From the NCBI GenBank assembly GCA_030418545.1, contig QAIB01000013.1, positions 59,964 to 123,963 of the forward strand: a stretch of DNA of 64,000 nt, in the 5' to 3' direction. Made by a program: the position numbers and the translations under genes. This document shows, piece by piece, positions 27,561-35,969 of this stretch. The stretch comes from Xenophilus aerolatus (GTDB lineage Bacteria; Pseudomonadota; Gammaproteobacteria; Burkholderiales; Burkholderiaceae_C). The stretch's first letter is position 1. Each line of letters begins with the position of its first letter. A model generated the notes under the pieces. That model did no database searches, was not told where the DNA came from, and was given only the letters and a program-made list of their open reading frames with translations.

Positions 27561-28102
27561 ACGGCAACAAACCCGAAGGCGCCCAGCGCCTGCAGCTCGA
27601 CGAGCGTGCCATCGAAGCCGCCGGCAAGGAACTGGACGAGGGCGCAGTGACGCCCAGCTACGGACCCTGGCGCGACGACATCGTCAAGCTGCTCAACGAC
27701 GCCCTGGCCACCGAGCTGGTGTGCGTGCTGCGCTACAAGCGCCACTACTTCACCGCCAGTGGCGTGTCGTCGCCGGCCATCGCGGACGAATTCCTGGTCC
27801 ATGCCAACGAAGAGTCGGCCCACGCGGACAAGATCGCCGAGCGCATCGTCCAGCTCGGCGGCGACCCGGACTTCGCACCCAACCACCTGCTCGAGCGCAG
27901 CCATGCCGATTACGACGAGTCCTCGGACCTGCAGGCCATGGTGCGTGCCAACCTCAAGGCCGAACGCATCGCGGTGGAGAGCTACCGCCAGATGATCGCG
28001 CTGATCGGCGACAAGGACCCGACGACGCGCCGCATGCTCGAGGAGATCCTGACCGACGAGGAAGAGCACGCGGACGAATTGAAGGACTGGCTGGCCAAGT
28101 AG
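27557..28102 (+). CDS. Ferritin-like / bacterioferritin-type protein
   Basis: This 181-residue four-helix protein shows diiron ligand patterns: NDALATELVCVLRYKRHYF (Glu in helix 1), HANEESAHADKIAERI (EESxH), LKAERIAVESYRQ and DEEEHADELKDWL. It resembles bacterioferritin-like proteins in Comamonadaceae that handle iron or protect against oxidants. Its ATG overlaps the stop of the preceding gene (ATGA), coupling it to the membrane stress genes. A strong terminator follows. Confidence 0.85.
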   Translation: MNGNKPEGAQRLQLDERAIEAAGKELDEGAVTPSYGPWRDDIVKLLNDALATELVCVLRYKRHYFTASGVSSPAIADEFLVHANEESAHADKIAERIVQLGGDPDFAPNHLLERSHADYDESSDLQAMVRANLKAERIAVESYRQMIALIGDKDPTTRRMLEEILTDEEEHADELKDWLAK

Positions 28103-28122
28103 GCCGGTCGCCCTCCCGCCAG

Positions 28123-28152
28123 AAAAAAGCCCGGCTGTGCCGGGCTTTCTCT
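28123..28152. terminator. Bidirectional terminator between ferritin-like and BON genes
   Basis: The stem AAAGCCCGGC-TGT-GCCGGGCTTT is 10 bp with A's on the left and CTCTTT on the right. It lies between convergent genes and can stop transcription from both sides. Confidence 0.88.
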
Positions 28153-28178
28153 TTGGCGCCGCTGATGCGGCATGCCGT

Positions 28179-28697
28179 TCACGAAGACCTGACCTCCAGC
28201 GCGTTGTCCACGCGGCTGACGCCCTTGACGGCCCGTGCGATCTCTTCGGCGCGCGCCTTGGCCGCCAGGTTGGGCGCCGGGCCCTTGAGGGTGACGACGC
28301 CCGCCTTGGTGTCGACGTCGATGCGCAAGGCGCTGAGCTCGCTGTCCTTGGCCAGGCCGGCCGACACGCTGGCCGTGATGGTGGCGTCGTCCACCGCGCC
28401 GGCGATCGCGGCACCTGCCTCACGGGTGGCCTCGCTGGCCCGGGCAGCACCGTCCTTGACGGCCGATTCGGCCGCCGGGGCCTTCTCGTCGAGCTTGGCC
28501 TTGGCGTCGGCGGCCAGCGACTCGGTGGTCGCCTTGGCATTGCGCGCGGCCTGCTCGGTCTTGGCAATGGCGGTGTCCAGCTGCTGGCCGGCGGTCTTGT
28601 TGTCCGCGCGGTCGCAGCCGGCCAGCGCCAGTGCCAGCGCGGCACCGCCGGCCAGAAGGGCCAGACGTTCGAGCGATGGATGGGTCCTGGTGGTCAT
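28179..28697 (-). CDS. BON-domain lipoprotein
   Basis: This 172-residue exported lipoprotein has a signal peptide ending ALALAGC (Cys near residue 28), an Ala/Lys-rich helical middle (about 40-105), and a C-terminal BON domain (DDATITASVSAGLAKDSELS, VVTLKGPAPN, VKGVSRVDNALEV) of the OsmY type, which binds phospholipid. ATG 28697 is well placed; upstream sequence belongs to the intergenic region with csbD. It follows the CsbD gene on the same strand, both being typical osmotic or general stress genes. Confidence 0.88.
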   Translation of the reverse strand: MTTRTHPSLERLALLAGGAALALALAGCDRADNKTAGQQLDTAIAKTEQAARNAKATTESLAADAKAKLDEKAPAAESAVKDGAARASEATREAGAAIAGAVDDATITASVSAGLAKDSELSALRIDVDTKAGVVTLKGPAPNLAAKARAEEIARAVKGVSRVDNALEVRSS

Positions 28698-28726
28698 TGG
28701 AAGCACTCCCTGTCTGTCGTGGGTCT

Positions 28727-28924
28727 TCAGAGCTTGTCGACGGCCTTCTGCGCCGTGTCCTTGACCTTGCTCTTCGCGTCGCCGTAGGTGCTCTGCACCT
28801 TGCCGGCGGCCTGGTCGGTCACGCCCTCGGCCTCGAGCCGCTCGTTGCCGGTGACCTTGCCGGCGACTTCCTTGAGCTTGCCCTTGGCTTCTTCCACGCG
28901 TCCTGAAACCTGGTCCTTGTTCAT
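28727..28924 (-). CDS. CsbD family stress protein
   Basis: This 65-residue hydrophilic protein begins MNKDQVSGRVEEAKGKLKEV and continues AGKVTGNERLEAEG, the CsbD signature. It is probably intrinsically disordered or helical; CsbD proteins are induced by general stress regulators, function unknown. It lies 29 bp upstream of the BON lipoprotein gene and is likely in the same transcript. Confidence 0.93.
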   Translation of the reverse strand: MNKDQVSGRVEEAKGKLKEVAGKVTGNERLEAEGVTDQAAGKVQSTYGDAKSKVKDTAQKAVDKL

Positions 28925-29052
28925 GATGGATTCCTTTCCATGAGAGGGTGTCGGGCGGCCGGTCGACCACCTGCCATCAATCTAGGAAAGCAGCATTCCA
29001 CCGCCAGCACGCGTGCGACGCGTGCCAACGTAGGACAACCGTACCGGCGTCG

Positions 29053-29892
29053 TCAGGCGCAGACGATCCAGCCCTCGAGCGGATCGAGGTCCGGCGGCAG
29101 GCCGAAACCGGGCCCCGGACTGTCCGCCCGCAGGGCGCCCCATGCGGCCTCGACGAGGCACAGGGCCGCATCGAGCAGGTCGCCGCTGGGGTCGGCCCGC
29201 AGCGCCCGCGCCTGCACGCGGGAGCACGCCAGGCGCAGGCCCAGACGCGACCGGCCGGACTCCAGTGCCTCCAGCAATGCATGGCGGGCCTCGACACGCT
29301 CGGGCGTCTGCCGCGCGCGGTCGTCGCTCTTGTAGCTCCTGCGCCCGATCAGCTCGCGGGCCAGCAGGCCCGGGTAGCCTTCGAGCGCGATGCGATGCGA
29401 CCCTGCCGCGCCGCCGAGGCCCGGCAGCCGCGCACCGGCAGCGAGCAGCCGCGGCACGCCGGCATGCAGCATGTAGGCCACGGGCGGGTTGACCCACTTC
29501 ATCGAGGTGCTGGCGCCCGCCGGCCCGTCGGTGCGCCGGTGAGCGAACTTTCCGCCGACGGGGCGGCCGGCACAGAAGCCGGCGAAGGTCTGGCGAACTT
29601 CGGCGCGGGGCAGCGACGCGTAGTGCAGCATGCACGCCTCCCAGGCTAGCGGCCAGCCCAGCGTTTCCACCAGCTCGCGCGGCAGGCCGAAGGGAAAGTC
29701 GAACGCGCCGACCCAGGCCGGCTGCGCGGCCAGCCAGTGTTGCCAGGCGTCGAGCGTGGCGAAGGTCTCCAGGCGGTCCAGGTGCACGTCGTCGCCACGC
29801 AGACGCCCCACGGCAACGACGATCGGTTTGCGCACGCTCGGCGCACTCGAGAAGTCGCAGCCCAGCAGCGGCCCGGCGGGCACGGCCGTCAT
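29053..29892 (-). CDS. DUF429 family protein
   Basis: This 279-residue protein shows an RNase H-like start (GPLLGCDFSSAPS), then AWVGAFDFPFGLPRELVETL, TDGPAGASTSMKWVNPPVAY, ALEGYPGLLARELIG, and a C-terminal DLLDAALCLVEAAWG. These match DUF429, predicted to be nuclease-like from the acidic residues, with unproven activity. Its ATG overlaps the stop of the DMT exporter gene by 4 bp, so the two are co-translated. Confidence 0.85.
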   Translation of the reverse strand: MTAVPAGPLLGCDFSSAPSVRKPIVVAVGRLRGDDVHLDRLETFATLDAWQHWLAAQPAWVGAFDFPFGLPRELVETLGWPLAWEACMLHYASLPRAEVRQTFAGFCAGRPVGGKFAHRRTDGPAGASTSMKWVNPPVAYMLHAGVPRLLAAGARLPGLGGAAGSHRIALEGYPGLLARELIGRRSYKSDDRARQTPERVEARHALLEALESGRSRLGLRLACSRVQARALRADPSGDLLDAALCLVEAAWGALRADSPGPGFGLPPDLDPLEGWIVCA

Positions 29893-30770
29893 CCGAGCGC
29901 GAGTGCCGCGACGCCCGCGGCGATGAAGAGCGCACCGACGACGCGCAGCAGCCGGTCGCCCTCGCGCAGCAGGTGACCACCGATCAGGGCCGCGAAGAGC
30001 ATCGACACCTCGCGCGCCGGCGCCACGTGCGAGATCGGCGCCTGCTGCACCGCGTACAGCACCAGCACATAGGACACCGGGCTGATGGCCGCGACCAGCA
30101 GCGCGTACTTCCATTGCGCCCGCCACAGCCGCGCCGCCGTCGGCCGGTCGCGCAGCACCGCTGGCGCGAGCAGGCCCAGGCGCACGAAGTTGCCCATGTA
30201 ATCCAGCAGGATCGGCGACATGGCGAGCATCTTCACCGCATAGCTGTCGACCACCGTGTAGCCGGCGATGAAGGTGCCTGTCAGCACGCCGTAGCGAATG
30301 CCCTTGCGCACCCGCTCGCGCTGCAGCGCGTCGTGCGTGCGGCGCCACAGGCGCGGTCCGCCGGCCACGAGGAACACGCCGCCCACCACGCCCACGATGC
30401 CGGCCAGCCCGACCCAGGTGAGGCGCTCGCCCAGGAACACCACGGCAACCAGCGAGGACAGCAGCGGCCCGCTGCCGCGTGCGAGCGGGTACACCACCGT
30501 CAGGTCCGACCGGCGGTAGCCTCGTAGCAGCACGATGTAATACACGACGTGCAGCACGCCGCTGGCCGCCACGAAGCCCCATTCGCGCATGCCCCAGCGG
30601 GGCAGCTCCGACCACCCCAGCCACAGGCCCACCGGTGCCCACACCAGCGCCATGAAAGCGCTGCTCTGGAAGGCGAAACGCGCATCGCCGTCGGCCTTCT
30701 TGGCCGCGATGTTCCAGCTGGCGTGGATGAGTCCGGCGAGGACGATGAGACCGAAGGCGGACAGCGGCAT
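29889..30770 (-). CDS. EamA/DMT superfamily transporter
   Basis: The 293-residue protein has about ten hydrophobic helices in two EamA halves. The first starts FGLIVLAGLIHASWNIAAKK; the second includes GVLTGTFIAGYTVVDSYAVK. The C-terminal helix LLRVVGALFIAAGVAALALG is typical. It likely exports a metabolite; substrate unknown. It is the first gene of a pair with DUF429. Confidence 0.9.
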   Translation of the reverse strand: MPLSAFGLIVLAGLIHASWNIAAKKADGDARFAFQSSAFMALVWAPVGLWLGWSELPRWGMREWGFVAASGVLHVVYYIVLLRGYRRSDLTVVYPLARGSGPLLSSLVAVVFLGERLTWVGLAGIVGVVGGVFLVAGGPRLWRRTHDALQRERVRKGIRYGVLTGTFIAGYTVVDSYAVKMLAMSPILLDYMGNFVRLGLLAPAVLRDRPTAARLWRAQWKYALLVAAISPVSYVLVLYAVQQAPISHVAPAREVSMLFAALIGGHLLREGDRLLRVVGALFIAAGVAALALG

Positions 30771-30802
30771 GCGCTAGTGCCGCGCAGCGCCGCGAGCGGC
30801 CG

Positions 30803-31225
30803 TCACGTCCGGCCGACGATCGCCGCGGTCGCCATCAGCTCCTCGAGCAGCGCGAGCGACACCTTGCCCGACACCGCATGGGGGTCGAGCGTGGCCTTCT
30901 CCGAATACTTCAGCAGCGTCGACGCATTGAGCTTGCCGAGGTTGACCTGGCCCATGGTCCAGCCGCCGAAGCGGCGCTCCATGATCTCCTCGTAGTGCAG
31001 CAGCACCACGTCCTTGTGGCGGGCGTCGCGCTGGATGTGGCCGTACAGGTCGTTGACGGCCATGCGCCCACCCTCGATGGCCTGCAGGAAGGTGCCGGCG
31101 CCGTAGCACAGGATGCCGGTGATGCCGTTGGCCGTGTTGTGCGCTCGTGCCTGGGTGAGGATCGCCTCGATGGTCGCGGGACTGGTGTCGGTGGCACGGC
31201 TGGCGTAGAGCAGGCGGACGAGCAT
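30803..31225 (-). CDS. BLUF-domain blue-light sensor
   Basis: This 140-residue protein is essentially a stand-alone BLUF domain that binds FAD. It has the key tyrosine in RLLYASRAT (Tyr7), flavin-contact Asn30 and the ITGILCYGAGTFLQAIEG segment (Gln48), and Trp89 in FGGWTMG. With only a short C-terminal helical extension it must signal by protein contact. It lies 30 bp after folE on the same strand; co-transcription is possible. Confidence 0.93.
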   Translation of the reverse strand: MLVRLLYASRATDTSPATIEAILTQARAHNTANGITGILCYGAGTFLQAIEGGRMAVNDLYGHIQRDARHKDVVLLHYEEIMERRFGGWTMGQVNLGKLNASTLLKYSEKATLDPHAVSGKVSLALLEELMATAAIVGRT

Positions 31226-31255
31226 GGCGGAACCTTCGGGGAAACGGACGGACGG

Positions 31256-32008
31256 TCAGGACTTGCGGGGCAGCAGCGACAGGAATTCGCGGCGCAGGCT
31301 CGGGTCCTTGAGGAAGACGCCGCGCATGACCGAGTTGATCATCTTGCTGTCGGTCTCCTTCACGCCGCGCCATTGCATGCAGAAGTGCTCGGCCTCCATC
31401 ACCAGCGCCAGGCCGTCGGGCCGCGTCTTCTCCTGGATCAGGTCGGCCAGCTGCACGATCGCCTCTTCCTGGATCTGCGGACGGCCCATGACCCATTCGG
31501 CCAGGCGCGCGTACTTCGACAGGCCGATGACGTTGGTGTGCTCGTTGGGCATCACGCCGATCCACAGCTTGCCCATGATGGGGCAGAAGTGGTGCGAGCA
31601 GGCGCTGCGCACGGTGATCGGGCCGACGATCATCAGCTCGTTGAGCCGCTCGGCGTTGGGGAATTCGGTCAGGCTGGGCGCGGGCACGTAGCGTCCGCGG
31701 AACACCTCGTTGACGTACATCTTGGCCACGCGCCGCGCCGTGTTGCCGGTGTTGTGGTCGTTCTCGAGGTCGATCACCAGGCTGTCGAGCACGCCGCGCA
31801 TCTTGACCTCGACCTCGTCGAGCAGCGCCTCGAGCTCGCCCGGCTGGATGAACTCGGCGATGTTGTCGTTCGCGTTGTAGCGCTGGCGCGCCGCATGGAT
31901 CCGCTCGCGGATCTTGACGGACACGGGCGTGCCCTCGTCGGCGTTTCCGGGGTTCCCGGGCGCATCGTGCGGCGGGGCGGCGTCGGCTTTCCTCAACATG
32001 GCGGGCAT
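31256..32008 (-). CDS. folE: GTP cyclohydrolase I FolE
   Basis: FolE converts GTP to 7,8-dihydroneopterin triphosphate, the first step of folate synthesis. The 250-residue protein has the zinc site CSHHFCPIMGK, RVAKMYVNEVFRGRY, GLSKYARLAEW and AEHFCMQWRGVK. Its first ~30 residues are variable and the start could be ATG 31999 instead. nudB, the gene for the next pathway step, lies about 0.9 kb upstream on the same strand. Confidence 0.96.
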   Translation of the reverse strand: MPAMLRKADAAPPHDAPGNPGNADEGTPVSVKIRERIHAARQRYNANDNIAEFIQPGELEALLDEVEVKMRGVLDSLVIDLENDHNTGNTARRVAKMYVNEVFRGRYVPAPSLTEFPNAERLNELMIVGPITVRSACSHHFCPIMGKLWIGVMPNEHTNVIGLSKYARLAEWVMGRPQIQEEAIVQLADLIQEKTRPDGLALVMEAEHFCMQWRGVKETDSKMINSVMRGVFLKDPSLRREFLSLLPRKS

Positions 32009-32040
32009 CGTATCAGCGAACGGTTGATGAGCGTTTCGGG

Positions 32041-32090
32041 CCGCCGGCGCCCATGGATCGGGCGCCAGCAGCTATCAAATCGATAGCAAT
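32041..32090 (-). repeat. Dispersed repeat family A, copy c
   Basis: Stem 1 GCTATC-AAATC-GATAGC (32071-32087) and stem 2 GGCGCCC-ATGGATC-GGGCGCC (32046-32066) are both perfect. The element abuts the stop codon of the EEP nuclease gene and is a likely terminator for it. Confidence 0.8.
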
Positions 32091-32887
32091 CAGCTCAGGC
32101 CGAATTCGGCCACCAGCGGCAGGTGGTCGGACATGCGGCCCCAGATGCGCCCGCGCGGCACGTGCAGCGAGACGGGCCGCAGGTGGCGGGCATAGACGAA
32201 ATCGAGCTGCGTGAGCGGCAGGCGCGACGGGTAGGTCAAGGCGCGGGCGCCGGGCATGTCGACCAGGCCCATAGCGTTCATCGCCACGCGCATGCGCGCA
32301 CCCCAGTCGTTGAAATCCCCGGCCACCACCACCGGCTCGTCGTTCGGCACTTCGCGCCGGATGAATTCGCCCAGCTGCGCGATCTGCCGCACGCGGCTGC
32401 CCTTGATCAGGCCCAGGTGCACGACGATGGCGTGCACCCGCTGGCCTGCGAGCATCAGTTCCACATGCAGCAGGCCGCGCTGTTCGAAGCGGTGGTCCGA
32501 CATGTCCTCGTGCCGGTGGCGCACGATCGGCCAGCGCGTGAGCAGCGCATTGCCGTGCTCGCCGTGGCGCGTGTAGGCATTGGTCTCGTAGACCGCGTGG
32601 TAGCCCTCGGGGCACAGGAAGTCGGCCTGCGGCTGATCGGGCCAGCGCGCGAAGCGGCGCTCGCCCAGGCGGTTCATCTTGCGCACTTCCTGCAGACAGA
32701 CGATGTCGGCATCGAGCTGCTCGATGGCATGGCCGAGGTTGTGGATCTCCAGCCGGCGTACCGGGCCGACGCCCTGCACGCCCTTGTGGATGTTGTAGGT
32801 GGCCACGCGCAGGGTGTCCAGCGACGCGAAACCGGAATCCGCATCGCCCCCGGCGGGCACGATCAACTCTTCGCGCCCGGCGCTCAT
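32090..32887 (-). CDS. Endonuclease/exonuclease/phosphatase family protein
   Basis: The 265-residue protein has the EEP fold motifs: RVATYNIHKGVQG, DIVCLQEVRKMN (catalytic Glu), HAIVVHLGLIKGSRVRQ, VVVAGDFNDWG (Asp, Asn) and LPLTQLDFVYARHL, ending MSDHLPLVAEF. In Burkholderiales this gene often accompanies a cardiolipin synthase gene, which is absent here. It lies 55 bp downstream of nudB on the same strand. Confidence 0.9.
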   Translation of the reverse strand: MSAGREELIVPAGGDADSGFASLDTLRVATYNIHKGVQGVGPVRRLEIHNLGHAIEQLDADIVCLQEVRKMNRLGERRFARWPDQPQADFLCPEGYHAVYETNAYTRHGEHGNALLTRWPIVRHRHEDMSDHRFEQRGLLHVELMLAGQRVHAIVVHLGLIKGSRVRQIAQLGEFIRREVPNDEPVVVAGDFNDWGARMRVAMNAMGLVDMPGARALTYPSRLPLTQLDFVYARHLRPVSLHVPRGRIWGRMSDHLPLVAEFGLS

Positions 32888-32942
32888 GGGCAGGCTCCGT
32901 CGATCGCGCGCGCGGTTGGTGTGCGGTGGATGCGCTCGGCGC

Positions 32943-33410
32943 TCATGCCGAAAATTGTGGCAGCAAGAGGATGGCTTCGGCGTTGGAGGGAGAAAAGCAG
33001 GCGTCGGCCGCCTCGCGCCAGGGCAGCCAGCGCCAGGCCGTGTGCTCGCGCGGGCTCAGGCGGGGGGCAGCCGCCTCGGGCACCTGCAGGCCGAACAAGT
33101 GCTCGGTGTTGCGCGTCACGCCGGGCGCGTAACGGTGCAGGTAACGCGGGTAGATGTCGTAGAGGTTGACGAGGCCCCAGTCGCGCAGGCCCGTGGCCAG
33201 CGTTGTGCCGATGCGGCAGTCGAAGCCGGTCTCCTCGAACACCTCGCGCGCGGCCGTGAGCGCCAGGGGCTCGTCCTCGCTGTCCTTGCTGCCGGTCACG
33301 GACTGCCAGAAGCCGGGTGTGTCGGCACGCTCGATCAGCAGCACCTCGAGCGCGGGCGTGTGGATGACCACCAGCACCGATTCGGGGATCTTGAAGGGGC
33401 GGTCCGCCAC
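32943..33410 (-). CDS. nudB: Dihydroneopterin triphosphate diphosphatase NudB
   Basis: NudB removes pyrophosphate from dihydroneopterin triphosphate, the FolE product, in folate synthesis. The 155-residue protein has the Nudix box GSKDSEDEPLALTAAREVFE then ETGF, and PESVLVVIHTPALEVLLIER at the N-terminus. The start is GTG and overlaps the CcdB-like toxin stop by 1 bp (TAGTG). This makes nudB translationally linked to the toxin gene upstream. Confidence 0.93.
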   Translation of the reverse strand: MADRPFKIPESVLVVIHTPALEVLLIERADTPGFWQSVTGSKDSEDEPLALTAAREVFEETGFDCRIGTTLATGLRDWGLVNLYDIYPRYLHRYAPGVTRNTEHLFGLQVPEAAAPRLSPREHTAWRWLPWREAADACFSPSNAEAILLLPQFSA

Positions 33411-33727
33411 TACACGCCGCTCATCAGCGCGTCGCTGGCGGCCACAAGATCACCGGCGTGCGTACGCACGCTACCCAGCGCTGGGCCCAGGTCCTTGACG
33501 CGGAACGGCGTTGTCAAATGTGGCAAGGCGACAAAGGAATCGCCTTCCCACGGCACGACGGGACACAGCCGGTGCGGCGAGCCTGGCGGCGCGTGCCGGC
33601 GCAAGGCAAGAGGGATGACGAGCCGCGTTGCCAAGCCGGCCAGCATGTCGGTCTGGATATCGACGCACCATGGGATCTCATCTCGCTGCGCCTTGACCGG
33701 ATTCGCATGGACCTCGAACTGCGCCAT
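33410..33727 (-). CDS. CcdB-family toxin
   Basis: The 105-residue protein aligns by eye with CcdB: MAQFEVHANPVKAQRDEIPW, VDIQTDMLAGLATRLVIPLA, CPVVPWEGDSFVALPHLTTP, and a C-terminus ending ALMSGV. CcdB poisons DNA gyrase through its C-terminal residues; the F-plasmid Trp is Ser here, but as I recall the Vibrio fischeri CcdB also lacks it, so activity is still possible. ATG 33727 lies 7 bp after the antitoxin stop. It is the second gene of the module, the usual antitoxin-first order. Confidence 0.88.
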   Translation of the reverse strand: MAQFEVHANPVKAQRDEIPWCVDIQTDMLAGLATRLVIPLALRRHAPPGSPHRLCPVVPWEGDSFVALPHLTTPFRVKDLGPALGSVRTHAGDLVAASDALMSGV

Positions 33728-33734
33728 CGCTGCA

Positions 33735-34004
33735 TCACCAAGGCCGCAGCGATTCGCCGAACACACCGATCTTGTCGACCAGCGCGTTCTGCGCTTCGAT
33801 CCACGCCCCATGGCGCTCGTCGAACGCCTGGCGCCGCTCGGCCATGGACTTCTGCTGGGCCAGCGACTCCAACTCTGCATAGCGCGCCGCGGAAATGAGG
33901 ACGGCGGCAACGCGGTCGTTCTTCAGCACATGGACGGGCTCGCGCTCGGCCTGCGCGAGGTAGTAGCCCAGACGGTTCTTGGCTTCGGTGGCGGTGATCT
34001 GCAT
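33735..34004 (-). CDS. Chimeric antitoxin: Phd/YefM-like N-terminus with CcdA-like C-terminus
   Basis: The 89-residue protein starts MQITATEAKNRLGYYLAQAE, continuing REPVHVLKNDRVAAVLIS, the Phd/YefM DNA-binding fold. The C-terminal tail (RHGAWIEAQNALVDKIGVFG then ESLRPW) resembles the CcdA tail that binds CcdB (...MNGSFADENRDW). This explains its pairing with a CcdB toxin. ATG 34004 has AGGAG upstream; the ATG at 34040 lies inside the operator palindrome and is rejected. Confidence 0.85.
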   Translation of the reverse strand: MQITATEAKNRLGYYLAQAEREPVHVLKNDRVAAVLISAARYAELESLAQQKSMAERRQAFDERHGAWIEAQNALVDKIGVFGESLRPW

Positions 34005-34023
34005 GGTGGCTCCTGCGGGATGA

Positions 34024-34040
34024 ATGGCTATTTTAGCCAT
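34024..34040. promoter_or_regulatory. Palindromic operator of the Phd-CcdB module
   Basis: A perfect inverted repeat ATGGCTA-TTT-TAGCCAT lies 20 bp before the antitoxin start. Phd/YefM antitoxins bind such palindromes to repress their own operon. Confidence 0.65.
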
Positions 34041-34075
34041 CCACTACCCCACCCCCGTCGCACTGCCGTGCACCA

Positions 34076-34103
34076 AAAACAAAAGGCGCCCGCAGGCGCC
34101 TTT
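34076..34103 (-). terminator. Intrinsic terminator after aspS
   Basis: On the minus strand the stem AAAGGCGCC-TGCG-GGCGCCTTT is followed by TGTTTTTGG. It lies 20 bp after the aspS stop and insulates aspS from the toxin-antitoxin genes. Confidence 0.85.
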
Positions 34104-34123
34104 CTCATGCCGAGTGCAGCCGC

Positions 34124-35926
34124 TCAGGCCGTCTGCACGTTGCGCAGCTTGATGTGCAGCTCGCGCAGTTGCTTCTCGTCGACCGGGCTCGGCGCCTGCG
34201 TCAGCAGATCCTGCGCGCGCTGGGTCTTGGGGAAGGCAATGACGTCGCGGATCGACTCGGCACCCGTCATCAGCATGACCAGGCGGTCCAGGCCGATGGC
34301 GATGCCGCCGTGGGGGGGCGCGCCGTACTGCAGCGCGTCGAGCAGGAAGCCGAACTTGGCCTGCGCGTCCTCGGCGTTGATCTTCAGGGCGCGGAACACC
34401 TTGCTCTGCACTTCCTCGCGATGGATACGCACCGAGCCGCCGCCCATCTCGATGCCGTTGAGCACCATGTCGTAGGCCTTGGCCAGGCACTTCTCGGGTG
34501 CCGTGTCCATCAGGTCCTCGTGGCCGTCCTTCGGGCTCGTGAACGGGTGGTGCACGGCGCTCCAGCGCTGGCCTTCCTCGTCGAACTCGAACATCGGGAA
34601 GTCGATGACCCACAGGGGCGCCCAGCGGTCCTCGAACAGGCCGTTCTTCTTGCCGAAGGCGCTGTGGCCGATCTTGATGCGCAGCGCGCCGATGGCGTCG
34701 TTGACCACCTTGGCCTTGTCGGCGCCGAAGAAGATGATGTCGCCGTTGCGCGCGCCGGTGCGGGCGATGATCTCGCCCAGGGCGTTGTCGTCCAGGTTCT
34801 TCACGATCGGGCTCTGCAGCCCCTCGCGGCCCTGCGACCAGTCGTTGACCTTGATGTAGGCCAGGCCCTTGGCGCCGTAGATCTTGACGAACTCGGTGTA
34901 GCCGTCGATGTCGCCGCGCGAGAGGCCACCCTCGCCACCGCCGCCCGGCACACGCAGCGCCACGACGCGGCCGCCGGCCATGTTGGCAGCGCCCGAGAAG
35001 ACCTTGAACTCCACGCGCTTCATGAGCTCGGTCAGCTCGGTGAACTCGAGCTTGACGCGCAGGTCCGGCTTGTCGGAGCCGTACTTGAACATCGCGTCGC
35101 CGTAGGTCATGACCGGGAACACGCCCAGGTCGATGTCGGCCGCGGCGCGGAAGACCTTGCGGATCATGCCCTCGAACATCGTGCGGATCTCCTCTTCCGA
35201 CAGGAAGGAGGTCTCGATGTCGATCTGCGTGAACTCGGGCTGGCGGTCGGCCCGCAGGTCCTCGTCACGGAAGCACTTGACGATCTGGTAGTAGCGGTCG
35301 AAGCCCGACACCATCAAGAGCTGCTTGAACAGCTGCGGCGACTGCGGCAGTGCGAAGAAGCTGCCGTCGTGCACGCGGCTGGGCACCAGGTAGTCGCGTG
35401 CGCCTTCGGGCGTCGACTTGCCCAGCATCGGCGTCTCGATGTCGATGAAGCCGTTGGCGTCGAGGAACTTGCGCACCTCCATCGTCACCTTGTAGCGCGT
35501 CATCAGGTTCTTCTGCATGACGGGGCGGCGCAGGTCGAGCACGCGGTGCGTGAGGCGCGTGGTCTCGCTCAGGTTGTCGTCGTCGAGCAGGAAAGGCGGC
35601 GTCACCGAGGGGTTGAGCACCTTCAGCTCGTGCGCCAGCACCTCGATCTTGCCGCTCTTGAGCTGGTCGTTCACGGTGCCCTCGGGGCGTGCGCGCACGA
35701 CGCCCTTGACCTGCACGCAGAACTCGTTGCGCAGGCCCTCCGCGGTGGCGAAGGTGGTGGCGCGGTCGGGGTCGCACACGACCTGCACGTAGCCTTCGCG
35801 GTCGCGCAGGTCGACGAAGATCACGCCGCCATGGTCGCGGCGGCGGTTGACCCAGCCGCACAGGGTGACGGTTTCGCCCATCAGGGCTTCGGTCACGAGA
35901 CCGCAGTAGTGAGAACGCATGGCCAT
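34124..35926 (-). CDS. aspS: Aspartyl-tRNA synthetase AspS
   Basis: The 600-residue class II synthetase charges tRNA-Asp. It has the N-terminal anticodon-binding OB domain ([40 protein letters not shown]), motif 2 [16 protein letters not shown], the bacterial GAD insertion domain in the middle, and motif 3 [11 protein letters not shown]. Translation may start at ATG 35926 or 35920. DUF502 and FmdB genes lie upstream on the same strand, a known Burkholderiales order (fmdB-DUF502-aspS). Confidence 0.97.
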   Translation of the reverse strand: MAMRSHYCGLVTEALMGETVTLCGWVNRRRDHGGVIFVDLRDREGYVQVVCDPDRATTFATAEGLRNEFCVQVKGVVRARPEGTVNDQLKSGKIEVLAHELKVLNPSVTPPFLLDDDNLSETTRLTHRVLDLRRPVMQKNLMTRYKVTMEVRKFLDANGFIDIETPMLGKSTPEGARDYLVPSRVHDGSFFALPQSPQLFKQLLMVSGFDRYYQIVKCFRDEDLRADRQPEFTQIDIETSFLSEEEIRTMFEGMIRKVFRAAADIDLGVFPVMTYGDAMFKYGSDKPDLRVKLEFTELTELMKRVEFKVFSGAANMAGGRVVALRVPGGGGEGGLSRGDIDGYTEFVKIYGAKGLAYIKVNDWSQGREGLQSPIVKNLDDNALGEIIARTGARNGDIIFFGADKAKVVNDAIGALRIKIGHSAFGKKNGLFEDRWAPLWVIDFPMFEFDEEGQRWSAVHHPFTSPKDGHEDLMDTAPEKCLAKAYDMVLNGIEMGGGSVRIHREEVQSKVFRALKINAEDAQAKFGFLLDALQYGAPPHGGIAIGLDRLVMLMTGAESIRDVIAFPKTQRAQDLLTQAPSPVDEKQLRELHIKLRNVQTA

Positions 35927-35969
35927 GGTTGAAGGTTCCGGCGCCCACCACGGGGCGCATTGCTGGGAG

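Noticed and set aside
33410..33727. CcdB toxin called inactive because the F-plasmid Trp near the C-terminus is missing
   Set aside because: From memory, the Vibrio fischeri CcdB also lacks this Trp and is active, so its absence is not evidence of loss of function.
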